Below are positions 1-6,985 of a stretch of 64,000 nucleotides of DNA, piece by piece. The notes below the pieces were generated by a model. The model did not search any database. It saw nothing but the letters and a program-made list of their open reading frames with translations, and was not told the origin of the DNA. The position numbers and the translations under genes are program-made. Numbering within the stretch: position 1 is the first letter of the stretch; the number at the start of each line of letters is the position of its first letter. This DNA comes from Salipaludibacillus daqingensis (GTDB taxonomy: Bacteria > Bacillota > Bacilli > Bacillales > Salisediminibacteriaceae). The stretch lies in contig NZ_JARZHF010000012.1 in assembly GCF_029891575.1 (NCBI RefSeq), positions 1 through 64,000 on the forward strand, in the 5' to 3' direction.

Positions 1-168
1 CAACGATGTTCCAGTTGTGGCTATAAAAACAAAGACGTGAAAGATTTGAATTTGCGGGAGTGGACGTGTGTTTGTGGCGTGCATCACGACCGCGATAGGA
101 ACGCAGGATTAAATCTTAAAAATGAAGCTATCAGGCTTCTAACCGTCGGTGCGACGGGGATAGCCTAA
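1..168 (+). CDS. tnpB: TnpB, RNA-guided nuclease of IS200/IS605 (C-terminal 55 residues; 5' part outside window)
   Basis: Frame 1 is open from base 1 to a TAA at 166-168. The visible residues contain the zinc ribbon (CSSCG near the start, CVCG about 18 residues later) and the last RuvC block [11 protein letters not shown], whose Asp is the third catalytic acid of TnpB. TnpB is the omega-RNA-guided DNA endonuclease that helps IS200/IS605 elements persist; it is the ancestor-type relative of Cas12. The tail after RuvC ends in TVGATGIA, a common TnpB ending. Both the zinc cysteines and the catalytic Asp are intact, so this end shows no sign of decay. The N-terminal two thirds cannot be assessed. 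Confidence 0.88.
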   Translation, partial: QRCSSCGYKNKDVKDLNLREWTCVCGVHHDRDRNAGLNLKNEAIRLLTVGATGIA

Positions 169-252
169 TCAAAACTTTCGGTTACGAAGGTGTTCTTAGG
201 AATCCCCCACTTCAAATAGCTCGTAAGAGCAATGAAGTGGCGGGTAGTTCAA
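1..252 (+). mobile_element. Right end of an IS200/IS605-family element (tnpB tail plus terminal hairpin)
   Basis: The window opens inside a TnpB reading frame and is followed by a subterminal imperfect hairpin typical of an IS200/IS605 right end. An outer stem (207-213 with 234-240, extended by 204-206 with 242-244) encloses an inner stem (219-222 with 227-230). The element appears to end at TTCAA (248-252), the kind of right boundary known for this family. The left end and any tnpA gene lie outside the window, so completeness cannot be judged. IS200/IS605 elements make no target duplication, and none is expected here. Confidence 0.8.
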
Positions 253-272
253 TAAGGTGAATAAAGAAGATT
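110..272 (+). ncRNA. Probable omega (reRNA) guide RNA of the TnpB element
   Basis: In characterised elements the omega-RNA overlaps the 3' end of tnpB, folds through the right-end hairpin and carries a guide copied from the DNA just past the element boundary. Here the scaffold would run through the hairpin at 204-244 to TTCAA at 252. The guide would begin at 253 (TAAGGTGAATAAAGAAGATT). The 5' limit is a guess; only the hairpin and boundary are seen directly. Confidence 0.4.
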
Positions 273-322
273 TAATAAAATCGTTGAAATCAGAAGAATT
301 GAGAAATGTATGTAAAAACTAA
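254..322 (+). pseudogene. Tail of a gene probably interrupted by the IS200/IS605 element
   Basis: Immediately after the predicted element boundary a frame stays open to TAA at 320-322, encoding KVNKEDLIKSLKSEELRNVC plus two residues. It is lysine/glutamate rich, has no ribosome binding site, and a strong terminator hairpin follows directly. That pattern fits the last 20 or so codons of a gene whose 5' part was separated by the insertion. The family is not recognisable from so short a tail. Confidence 0.35.
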
Positions 323-326
323 ATAA

Positions 327-369
327 AAACAAAGTGCTTCTCTTAAATTTCTAGAGAGACACTTTGTTT
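327..369. terminator. Bidirectional terminator
   Basis: A long stem (AAACAAAGTG at 327-336 with CACTTTGTTT at 360-369, extended by CTTCTCT/AGAGAG) lies between the interrupted tail and the convergent peroxiredoxin-like gene. It has A-rich flank on the left and T-rich flank on the right, so it can serve both. Confidence 0.75.
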
Positions 370-377
370 CTAACTTT

Positions 378-881
378 TTATTTTAAGTTCTTATCAATGT
401 ATTGAACAATTTTTCGAAGTTCCGTTGCATTAGGTCTTCCGAAAGGACTTGTTTGTTTTTGTTGATACAACAGGTTTCCAGATTGATCAATTAGAAAATA
501 TGCAGCTTCACCGTGACTCCCGTGATCTTCGTATGGTGCTGTATCATCATGATAGAAAACACCATATGATCGAAGTACATCCAAATTTTCATCCGATAAT
601 ATAGGAAAAGAAAAATCATGTTCATCAGATAATTTTCTTAAGTTTGATAAATCATCCGTGGAAATAGCTGTGAAACTTACATTTTTCCCTTGAAAGTAGG
701 AATGACTTTCTTCGATATCTTTGAGGTCTTGTATGCAAACTGGACACCAAGCTCCCCTGAAAAATACGATAAAATGCCATCCTTTACGTTCTTCTAAATC
801 TTTTTCAAGTGAATAGGTTTCGTTAGATGTTGTTTGTAAACTGAATTCAGGTACTTTTTGCCCTAATGTAAGGTTCGACAT
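378..881 (-). CDS. AhpC/TSA-type peroxiredoxin-like protein
   Basis: The 167-residue protein has a thioredoxin fold of the AhpC/TSA (redoxin) group. The active-site segment FRGAWCPVC near residues 42-50 carries a CxxC pair, more like a thiol reductase than a classic one-cysteine peroxiredoxin. The C-terminal part (AAYFLIDQSGNLLYQQ) matches the family's last strands. It would reduce peroxides or disulfides in the cytosol; no signal peptide is seen. AGGAG precedes the ATG. It lies 22 bases after the osmC-like gene on the same strand, so the two probably share a transcript driven from upstream of osmC. The exact substrate cannot be told from sequence. Confidence 0.85.
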   Translation of the reverse strand: MSNLTLGQKVPEFSLQTTSNETYSLEKDLEERKGWHFIVFFRGAWCPVCIQDLKDIEESHSYFQGKNVSFTAISTDDLSNLRKLSDEHDFSFPILSDENLDVLRSYGVFYHDDTAPYEDHGSHGEAAYFLIDQSGNLLYQQKQTSPFGRPNATELRKIVQYIDKNLK

Positions 882-903
882 TTAAAAAACTCCTATCTTT
901 AGA

Positions 904-1344
904 TTATGCTTTTACCCAATTAGCTTCTAGCTCCACACCTGCTGCTTTAAGTGTCGTAAATACAGGGCACCTGGCATCCGTTTTTTCTTTTAATTCATCA
1001 ATTCGGTCTTGAGATTCACTAGTAGAGACTTTAGCATCGACTTGAACTTTTTCGAAAAATGGTCGGACACTTGCATTTCCCATTAATCCTCGAGGATCTA
1101 ACTCACCGCGAATATCAAATTCTATTGATTCTAGATCAAATTTCATCTCTTTTGCTACCATATTTGCAATTACATTTTCACAACCTGCTAAGGATGCTAA
1201 CATGTTCGAGATCGGATCCGGTCCTTCATCAGAACCTCCCATATTTGGTGGTTCATCGATGATGATGGTATGTTGATTTGATTTTAGATTTGCTTTCATT
1301 TTTTCTGTTGTTCCTGTTACGTTAAATGTCATTTTTTCTGCCAT
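904..1344 (-). CDS. OsmC/Ohr-family protein
   Basis: This 146-residue OsmC-fold protein has the two cysteines typical of the family: one in LASLAGCENVIANMVAKEM (around residue 55) and one in DARCPVFTTLKAAG (around residue 126). OsmC/Ohr proteins reduce organic hydroperoxides with these cysteines. The sequence is of the YhfA/general OsmC branch rather than a clear Ohr. AAGGAGG precedes the ATG. The upstream region holds a perfect 14-nt inverted repeat that recurs upstream of the thioredoxin gene at 5326, which suggests shared redox control. Confidence 0.87.
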   Translation of the reverse strand: MAEKMTFNVTGTTEKMKANLKSNQHTIIIDEPPNMGGSDEGPDPISNMLASLAGCENVIANMVAKEMKFDLESIEFDIRGELDPRGLMGNASVRPFFEKVQVDAKVSTSESQDRIDELKEKTDARCPVFTTLKAAGVELEANWVKA

Positions 1345-1808
1345 TGTTATGACCTCCTTGAATTTTGGTACTTCTTTACTTTAACAATCATTTTCCTACA
1401 TCTCCGTAAGATAACTTACTTTTTGATAGAAAAATGGAAAGTATGAAAGCTGTTAATTAAAAAACTTGATCAAATTATCGTCGTATTCGTATCCTGCGTG
1501 CAAGGACCGAGCCTCCTCGAATAGCACTAAAATCAACAATAAGTTATATCAAGTTCTAATAAAAGGGACTGCGTAGGACTTAAAGTTATAGACAATATTA
1601 ATTAAAATCTCTATTCTATACGGCCTACAAGAGGCTTTTTCCTAAAAAAGCAGAGTTTAAACTTTTCCCTAAGGTGAGGTATCTTTTCAAACTACATCAT
1701 ACGAAAGATAACATCATATTTTTGTAAGCTTCCCTACAGAAAATGACTATGTAGTAAAGGTAAAATAGACTTAATCATTCGATAGACACAGGAAGTGAGG
1801 GGTGGAAG
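1345..1808. other. Intergenic region between divergent osmC-like and DUF3179 genes
   Basis: This 464-base gap holds the operator candidate at 1403-1421 and presumably two divergent promoters. On the minus strand around 1480-1540 there is a short open stretch ending RRIRIRR-stop that may be the tail of a lost gene. I see no other gene or RNA. Confidence 0.5.
1403..1421 (-). promoter_or_regulatory. Palindromic operator candidate, copy 1
   Basis: Read on the minus strand this is AAGTAAGTTATCTTACGGA, with perfect arms GTAAG and CTTAC around TTAT. It ends about 58 bases before the osmC-like start codon. An identical 19-nt string lies at 5183-5201 upstream of the thioredoxin gene in the same relative orientation. 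The binding protein is unknown; the Crp/Fnr-family gene at 3790-3110 is a candidate by position only. Confidence 0.5.
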
Positions 1809-3044
1809 ATGAAAAAACGAGCTCGGCTGACCTTATTAAGTGGTATTTTGATCCTGATAGTTATTCTGGTGATCAATCAATTTTCTGGACAATCAGATAA
1901 TTCAACTTTAGATGTTGTTCAAAATGAAGAGGAATCCATGGAAATGTCTGAGAGCACAGGTGAGGAAGAAAACTATAATTTATTCGATGATCAGACATTC
2001 ATGACGACAGAACATTTAGACAATCGTTTAGAAGCTTTATCTTCTAATATCGTTGATAGACTTCAAAAAGGAGGCCCTCCACCCGATGGAATTCCTTCGA
2101 TTGATCAACCTTCGTTTGTAGATCTAGCTGAAGCCGATCAATGGTTAGAGGAGAATGAGCCAGTCATATGGGTCGAAGTAAATGGAAAAGCAAGAGCTTA
2201 TCCATTACAAATTTTAATGTGGCATGAAATTGTCAATGATACGATTAATGATGTTCCCATTTCTATCACGTTTTGTCCACTCTGTAACTCATCTTTTTCG
2301 TTTAAAAGAGATGTTGGTGACCATTTATTAGATTTTGGTACAACTGGTTACTTATACGAAGGTGCTATGCTTATGTATGATCGACAAACTCAATCTCTCT
2401 GGGCACACTTTGGAGGAGAAGCTTTAGGAGGTCCTTTAAAGGGAGAAAGATTAGAGCTCGTCCCAAGTTCCATTGTCGCATGGAGGGAATTTAAAGAGAC
2501 ATATCCTGATGGACTCGTGTTATCGAAAGATACTTCTTTTGAAAGGAATTATGGTCAAAACCCTTATGTAGGTTATGACCAAGCTGATGAGCCTCCATTT
2601 TTGTTCTCTGGAGAAATTGACGGGTCTTTTGCACCAAAGGAAAGAATCGTTGCTGTAGAAGTAGCAGATCAAGCAAAATCATATTTAACGGAGACTCTAT
2701 CTGAAAAAGGAGTCATCAATGATTCCGAATTAGCAGAAGATATTGTATTATTTTTTAAAGAAGGCACAGCATCCGGTTTAGATGATGCATCGATAGCTTC
2801 TGGAAAAGAAGTAGGAAGTTCCAATGTATTCTTTAGTGAAGTAGATGGAGAAACATTAGAATTCTACAAAGACGGAGAATCATTTAAAGATTCTCAAACG
2901 GAATCGACTTGGAATTTCTTTGGAGAGGCAACTTCAGGACCTCTAGAGGGGGAGAAATTAACCCCCGTTCCTTTTAAATTAGATACGTTTTGGTTTGCAT
3001 GGGCCGCTTATGAACCTGATACACTTTTATATGTAGCTGAATGA
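1809..3044 (+). CDS. DUF3179 domain protein, membrane-anchored
   Basis: The 411-residue protein begins with KKR, then a hydrophobic segment (about residues 8-24, LTLLSGILILIVILVINQF), followed by an acidic linker. It is therefore probably anchored outside the membrane. The DUF3179 core includes AYPLQILMWHEIVNDTI, a conserved FCPLCNSS motif (CxxC at about residues 157-160), and repeated LWAHFGGEALGGPLKGERL / TWNFFGEATSGPLEGEKL motifs. The function of DUF3179 is not established; the CxxC and redox-rich surroundings suggest a thiol or metal role, but this is inference. GAGGGGTGG precedes the ATG. The gene is monocistronic and convergent with the Crp/Fnr gene. Confidence 0.85.
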   Translation: MKKRARLTLLSGILILIVILVINQFSGQSDNSTLDVVQNEEESMEMSESTGEEENYNLFDDQTFMTTEHLDNRLEALSSNIVDRLQKGGPPPDGIPSIDQPSFVDLAEADQWLEENEPVIWVEVNGKARAYPLQILMWHEIVNDTINDVPISITFCPLCNSSFSFKRDVGDHLLDFGTTGYLYEGAMLMYDRQTQSLWAHFGGEALGGPLKGERLELVPSSIVAWREFKETYPDGLVLSKDTSFERNYGQNPYVGYDQADEPPFLFSGEIDGSFAPKERIVAVEVADQAKSYLTETLSEKGVINDSELAEDIVLFFKEGTASGLDDASIASGKEVGSSNVFFSEVDGETLEFYKDGESFKDSQTESTWNFFGEATSGPLEGEKLTPVPFKLDTFWFAWAAYEPDTLLYVAE

Positions 3045-3068
3045 ATCTATTTTTTAAGAATATAATAA

Positions 3069-3096
3069 ACGCCAAGATTATCATCATTCTTGGCGT
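3069..3096. terminator. Terminator between convergent genes
   Basis: ACGCCAAGA (3069-3077) pairs with TCTTGGCGT (3088-3096). A T-rich run follows on the minus strand, so it best serves the Crp/Fnr gene but may also stop the DUF3179 transcript. Confidence 0.75.
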
Positions 3097-3109
3097 CAAG
3101 AGTTCACGG

Positions 3110-3790
3110 TTAATACTCGTCTAAAAATGATTGAACTTTATCTGCATTTACATGAAGAAGCAGTTTCTTCTTAATATAATTTTCTTTTTTCATTTGACTT
3201 AAAATGGCACTAGTCGTTTCTCTTGTAGAACCGATCATATTGGCCAAATCCTGATGAGTCAATTTCATATTAATGGACTGCCACTCATTTTTTCGCTTGC
3301 CTGTTTTCTCACTTAAGTGAAGCAACAAGTATAGAAGACGATATTTCACATCGCTAAGCGCTATTTTTTCACTTAAACTGTATAACTCCTTTAAACGAGA
3401 TGAAAGGATATTGATGAGCTTTAAAGCAATTTTAGGATTTTTCTCTATGAATGATTCAAATTCATGTTTACCAATGATACAAACATACGTATCTGTCATT
3501 GCTTCTGCATAAATTTGATCATCTGTTAACGTAAGGGAAGAAGTTTCGCCGAATATATTTCCATCAACGAGAACATCGACAGTAAATTGTTTTCCGTGTT
3601 GATTACTGCGAAACAGACGAACCTGTCCTTGCTTCAGGAAAAAAAGTGCTTCAATGGGCTGAGCTGGAGATACAATCATCGTTCCTTTTTTTATAGGTTT
3701 CATTTCACTTAATTCATCAATGACTTTTAAATCTTCCATTGGCAACTCATCTAATAGACTAATTTGAGATAATAATGTTAACTTATCCAT
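3110..3790 (-). CDS. Crp/Fnr-family transcription regulator
   Basis: The protein (226 residues from the chosen start) has an N-terminal cyclic-nucleotide-binding-like beta barrel (about residues 12-125, with GTMIVSPAQPIEALFFLKQG), a long dimerisation helix, and a C-terminal winged helix whose recognition helix reads GSTRETTSAILSQMKKENYI. The Arg-Glu pair of Crp/Fnr is present, but the later Arg of E. coli Crp is replaced. It lacks the cysteine cluster of Fnr, so it is not an Fe-S oxygen sensor by that route. I start at the second Met because GAAAGGAG lies 7 bases before it. It is divergent from the glutaredoxin-like gene and sits inside a thiol-redox cluster that it may regulate. Confidence 0.87.
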   Translation of the reverse strand: MDKLTLLSQISLLDELPMEDLKVIDELSEMKPIKKGTMIVSPAQPIEALFFLKQGQVRLFRSNQHGKQFTVDVLVDGNIFGETSSLTLTDDQIYAEAMTDTYVCIIGKHEFESFIEKNPKIALKLINILSSRLKELYSLSEKIALSDVKYRLLYLLLHLSEKTGKRKNEWQSINMKLTHQDLANMIGSTRETTSAILSQMKKENYIKKKLLLHVNADKVQSFLDEY

Positions 3791-3927
3791 ATATAATCTC
3801 CTTTCACACATTCTATTTGAACCAAGTATACTGAAACGTTCAAAGGAATGACAGCAAAGTGAGATAAAAATATAAGTAGATAACCGATAAATGCTTCATA
3901 TAAAGAAACGTAAGGAGGAGGTTTGTC

Positions 3928-4200
3928 ATGGTGAAATCAATTTTATATACAATGACTGGCTGCAGTAGATGCCATGAAGTGAAAAAACATTTAAAGAAGG
4001 TTAATATGACATATATTGAAAAAAATATTTTAGAGGATCCTGAAAGTATACAAGCATTAATGAAAATAACAGGGGAAGTTTTTACACCAGTTTTGATTGT
4101 TGATAATAAACATGTTCTCAATCAACAAGAAATTTTTTTACTTGAGAAAGATGAGCTTAAATTACATCCAAGAGAATGCACTAATAAGTCTAATCGTTAA
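3928..4200 (+). CDS. Glutaredoxin-like small thiol oxidoreductase
   Basis: This 90-residue protein starts ILYTMTGCSRCHEVKKHLKK, placing a CxxC (Cys-Ser-Arg-Cys) at the beginning of the first helix as in glutaredoxins and NrdH-type redoxins. The TPVLIVDNKHVL segment supplies the expected cis-proline region. It is cytosolic. AAGGAGGAGG precedes the ATG. The TlpA-like gene starts 55 bases downstream on the same strand, so co-transcription is likely. The physiological partner is unknown. Confidence 0.82.
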   Translation: MVKSILYTMTGCSRCHEVKKHLKKVNMTYIEKNILEDPESIQALMKITGEVFTPVLIVDNKHVLNQQEIFLLEKDELKLHPRECTNKSNR

Positions 4201-4255
4201 AGGGAGGGTAACGGATCAGAAATTCAATTAGAAAAGGATTGAGGAGGAATCATTT

Positions 4256-5002
4256 GTGTTATTAACTACATTACCAAATATAGAGTTACAAAGGTTAGAT
4301 GGCGGAACATTTTCTACAGATGAACTGCAAGGAAAGAAAACATTGATTTTCATGTGGGCATCTTGGTGACGCTGTCGTGAACAGCTGCCAGGTTGGCAGC
4401 AATTTTATGAAAAATATAAAGAACAAAATTTTGAGATTCTATCGGTTTCAGTTGACATTCAAGGGCCAAATGTTGTTAAACCTTATTTAGACGGAATTCC
4501 ATTTAGAACGGTCGTCGATACAGAGAATAAGTTATCTTCTTTATTTGGAATGAAACTCATTCCAAATGGAATATACGTTGATGAAAAAGGTACTATTCGT
4601 CTTATGAAACAAGGTTTCCAAGTGACGAACGAAGATCATGTGGAAGCCATAGAAGATCTTATCACTGAAAAAGTCGATAAAGTAATGTTAGACGATATTT
4701 ATTATGATCCAAAAAATGAGGATCATCCATTAGAAATAGAGCTTTCTATTACGAAATTTAAATTAGCAATGGAATTAATGAAGCAGAATAATAAAGATCA
4801 AGCTCTTAAACAGTTAGACGAGGCGTTACGATACGATCCTGATAATTTCGTCATTCGAAAACAAAGGTGGTATATACGTTATCCAGAAAAGTTTGAACCA
4901 ACCATTGATATTGACTGGCAAAATCAACAATTGAAAAAAGAAAAAGAAGTTGAAATGAATGATTGTGGACCTGAAGGTTGCAAGATACCAGGTTCAGATT
5001 AG
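4256..5002 (+). CDS. TlpA-like thiol:disulfide oxidoreductase with TPR tail and in-frame TGA at the active site (candidate selenoprotein, otherwise a pseudogene)
   Basis: A frame opens with GTG at 4256 (GAGGAGG at 4241-4247, 8 bases upstream) and would be 248 residues long, ending at 5002. The only interruption is TGA at 4367-4369, codon 38. It falls exactly after MWASW and before RCREQLPGWQQFY, where TlpA/ResA proteins have the first redox cysteine. The next Cys is two residues on, giving Sec-x-Cys rather than the usual CxxC. The rest of the thioredoxin fold (LSVSVDIQ, GMKLIPNGIYVDEKGTIRL) is intact for 210 codons. It is followed by a TPR-like helix pair (about residues 168-213) and a C-terminal Cys pair (DCGPEGC). 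A hairpin fitting a bacterial SECIS lies just after the TGA. No signal peptide is seen. Without Sec decoding the protein would stop at 37 residues. It sits with glutaredoxin-like and thioredoxin genes. Confidence 0.65.
4367..4400 (+). promoter_or_regulatory. Candidate SECIS element following the in-frame TGA
   Basis: TGA at 4367-4369 is followed by GCTGCCA (4384-4390), loop GGT (4391-4393) and TGGCAGC (4394-4400), a perfect 7-bp stem. The apical loop begins 21 nt after the TGA and starts with G. Known bacterial SECIS elements have a short G-containing loop at a similar distance; in E. coli fdhF the GGU loop is about 18 nt away. SelB binding is not shown. Confidence 0.55.
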
Positions 5003-5042
5003 TTTCATTTGGCATTTTTATACTAGCCCATAAATATAAAAG

Positions 5043-5112
5043 AACCTCCTCAATAAAAGGGACCTCCGGCTGTTTGACAGACGGAAACACCAAATTTCGA
5101 GGTGGTTTTTAT
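5043..5112 (+). terminator. Structured terminator after the TlpA-like gene
   Basis: AACCTCCTC (5043-5051) pairs with GAGGTGGTT (5099-5107) with one mismatch, followed by TTTTATT. A second hairpin (CCG-CTGT / ACAG-CGG, 5066-5084) is nested within. The layered structure is larger than an ordinary terminator. Confidence 0.55.
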
Positions 5113-5182
5113 TATGTTTCAAATAATTATATTATTGAAATGTTGTAAGAATTTATACAAACAATATACTGTTCTATTCACT

Positions 5183-5201
5183 AAGTAAGTTATCTTACGG
5201 A
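5183..5201 (+). promoter_or_regulatory. Palindromic operator candidate, copy 2
   Basis: AAGTAAGTTATCTTACGGA is identical over 19 nt to the minus-strand copy at 1421-1403. It lies about 125 bases upstream of the thioredoxin start and in the same orientation relative to its gene. Confidence 0.5.
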
Positions 5202-5325
5202 ATAATAAATGAATATAAGGTAAATTAACATAAAGGGTGTTGATAAATCTTGAACTGATTCACATCAGATTACATGTTAGCACTTTACTAGGATTCACAA
5301 CTATTTTAAGAAGAGGAAACTATAT

Positions 5326-5655
5326 ATGAATAAATTAATTGAAAGCAAGGAAGAGTTTGAAACAACAATCTCAAAGGATACCCCAGCACTACTTAAATTT
5401 TTTGCTGATTGGTGCCCTGATTGTACTCGAATGAACTTCTTTATTGGTGATGTTTTAGCGCAATATGAAGAATTTATTTTTTTAGATATTGATAAAGATC
5501 AATTTCCTGACATAACAGAAAAGTACGATGTTATGGGAATCCCTAGTCTGTTAGTTTTTCAAAACGGAAAGAAAATTGGTCATCTTCATAGCGCTAATGC
5601 AAAAACTTCTGATGAAGTGTCTGATTTTTTAGCAACATTTTTTCAAAAAAAGTAA
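5326..5655 (+). CDS. Thioredoxin-family protein
   Basis: This 109-residue single-domain thioredoxin has the active site FADWCPDCTRMN (CPDC, about residues 28-31), the central LDIDKDQFPDITEKYDVMGIPS block with the cis-Pro after Ile, and a C-terminal helix. CPDC differs from the CGPC of housekeeping TrxA, so it is a specialised thioredoxin-like reductase in the cytosol. AGAGGAAA precedes the ATG. It has its own upstream region containing the shared palindrome. The possible partner is the upstream TlpA-like protein. Confidence 0.87.
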   Translation: MNKLIESKEEFETTISKDTPALLKFFADWCPDCTRMNFFIGDVLAQYEEFIFLDIDKDQFPDITEKYDVMGIPSLLVFQNGKKIGHLHSANAKTSDEVSDFLATFFQKK

Positions 5656-6947
5656 TAAAGCATAATTGGGTAAAGGGAGGGTGATTAAGTGAAGAGACTA
5701 AATATAAAACCTTGGATTTGGTATGGACACTAAATCACAATCTTTCTTTTAAAAATAAGCGTGGTTCAGATCAACATAAATGAAGTATTTGTTAAAAAGA
5801 AGTACAAGGAATGAAATCACTTTGAAATTCGAAGAAGTTTACTTGATCACAGTAAACAGCAAAAGAACTGTGAAGTAACTATTAAATTCGAAACCTGTAT
5901 AAAGAGTAAATTGTTAACTACGCAATCATACAGACATAGAAGTCAAATCAATGACTGAAATTCTTTTTTCTTGCTGCTGAGATGGGGTCGAAAGGAACTA
6001 TGCGACGTCTGCGCCACGTTTTATTAAATTAGGTAGAATGGATTTACAATATAGTAGAGAAGTGTAGGCAGTTTAACAAAATAATGGAATTAAATAAAAT
6101 TAACTCTAGTTTACATAACACAAATTATAGGAACCGATTAAAATAATCATTATTGAGTCTCGTTATCTAAGTAAACTTAGTGTTTTGAGACAAAAGAAAA
6201 ATTATTGACCTTATTTTTCTTTTTCTAATGTTCCATGTTGACGAGTTTTATCTACATCAATATCAAGATGAACAAAAATTTATGAGTCAATCCAACCGTC
6301 CAGCCAAGTGTCTCAAAATATTGATAATCTGATGACCATATACGATGACCAAATAAAAAATGTACCGTATTAATCTCTTTCATTTTTTCGACCGTTTGTT
6401 TTATCGCTTTTTTACTCTTCGTTCCAATTCATCTTCCACTTTATGAACATTTTCAACGCTTGATTCTATTTTTCTTTCTGGAAACAGGATTTGTCTTTTC
6501 GTAGTCGAATTTCATCGTAAAGTCTGTACTAACTGATACCATTATTAATTATGTCTTTGAGTTCCTAGCTTAAATTGTCTTGACTTGAATCGTGGATCTT
6601 TGATGATTATTATTCGAATTAATGAAAGATTTGTTATAAAGTTTCTATAATACCTATTTTGCCTCCCAAATATTAGCTGCTCAGAGCTTGGTTTGCTTAA
6701 GCTTCTTTTTATATTTCGTTTAACTCCAAAATAAGTGAAGTTGAATCTAAAAGATATCATCTATTTTTAGATAATTCATTCATACTTGAAAGTCACGTTC
6801 CTCGCTCCTCCTTCTTAAAATATACTTAAAATATAGTTTCTAGATAAAAGGAATAATTATACATACTTGTTCTATATAGGTTTTAATTAATTTTTTCAAA
6901 TCTATAGTTCACATAATACAATTATAGTAAACTTATATGGACTAAAA
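5656..6947. other. Gene-free, decayed region of about 1.3 kb
   Basis: No intact gene is seen. At 5690-5733 a good ribosome binding site (AAAGGGAGGGTG) precedes a GTG-started frame KRLNIKPWIWYGH that ends after 14 codons, which looks like the start of a truncated membrane protein. Around 5970-6030 there is a short open remnant (LAAEMGSKGTMRRLRHVLLN). A frameshifted gene remnant lies at 6211-6515 on the minus strand. The rest is AT-rich with no recognisable signal. The region reads as debris from deletions next to an IS-bearing accessory segment. Confidence 0.6.
6211..6515 (-). pseudogene. Frameshifted remnant of an unrecognised protein
   Basis: Three frames must be joined to read a coherent sequence on the minus strand: KIESSVENVHKVEDELERRV, then KKAIKQTVEKMKEINTVHFL, FGHRIWSSDYQYFETLGWTV and GLTHK, then VHLDIDVDKTRQHGTLEKEK followed by a stop at 6211-6213. 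The breaks fall at short A or T runs. The protein-like composition over about 95 codons argues for a real lost gene rather than chance. I do not recognise the family. Confidence 0.5.
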
Positions 6948-6975
6948 AAACACGCTAAAAATGATTAGCGTGTTT
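6948..6975 (-). terminator. parC terminator
   Basis: AAACACGCTA (6948-6957) pairs with TAGCGTGTTT (6966-6975), followed on the minus strand by a T7 run. It lies 11 bases after the parC stop. Confidence 0.85.
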
Positions 6976-6985
6976 CCAAGTCTTA

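Noticed and set aside
4550-5002. A separate 150-residue gene starting at ATG 4550.
   Set aside because: The ATG lies inside a thioredoxin fold with no ribosome site. The frame continues upstream through the TGA to a GTG with a strong site, so this is the 3' part of one gene.
6545-6760. Minus-strand 71-residue protein in the decayed region.
   Set aside because: No ribosome site, biased composition, no family; treated as chance in AT-rich DNA.
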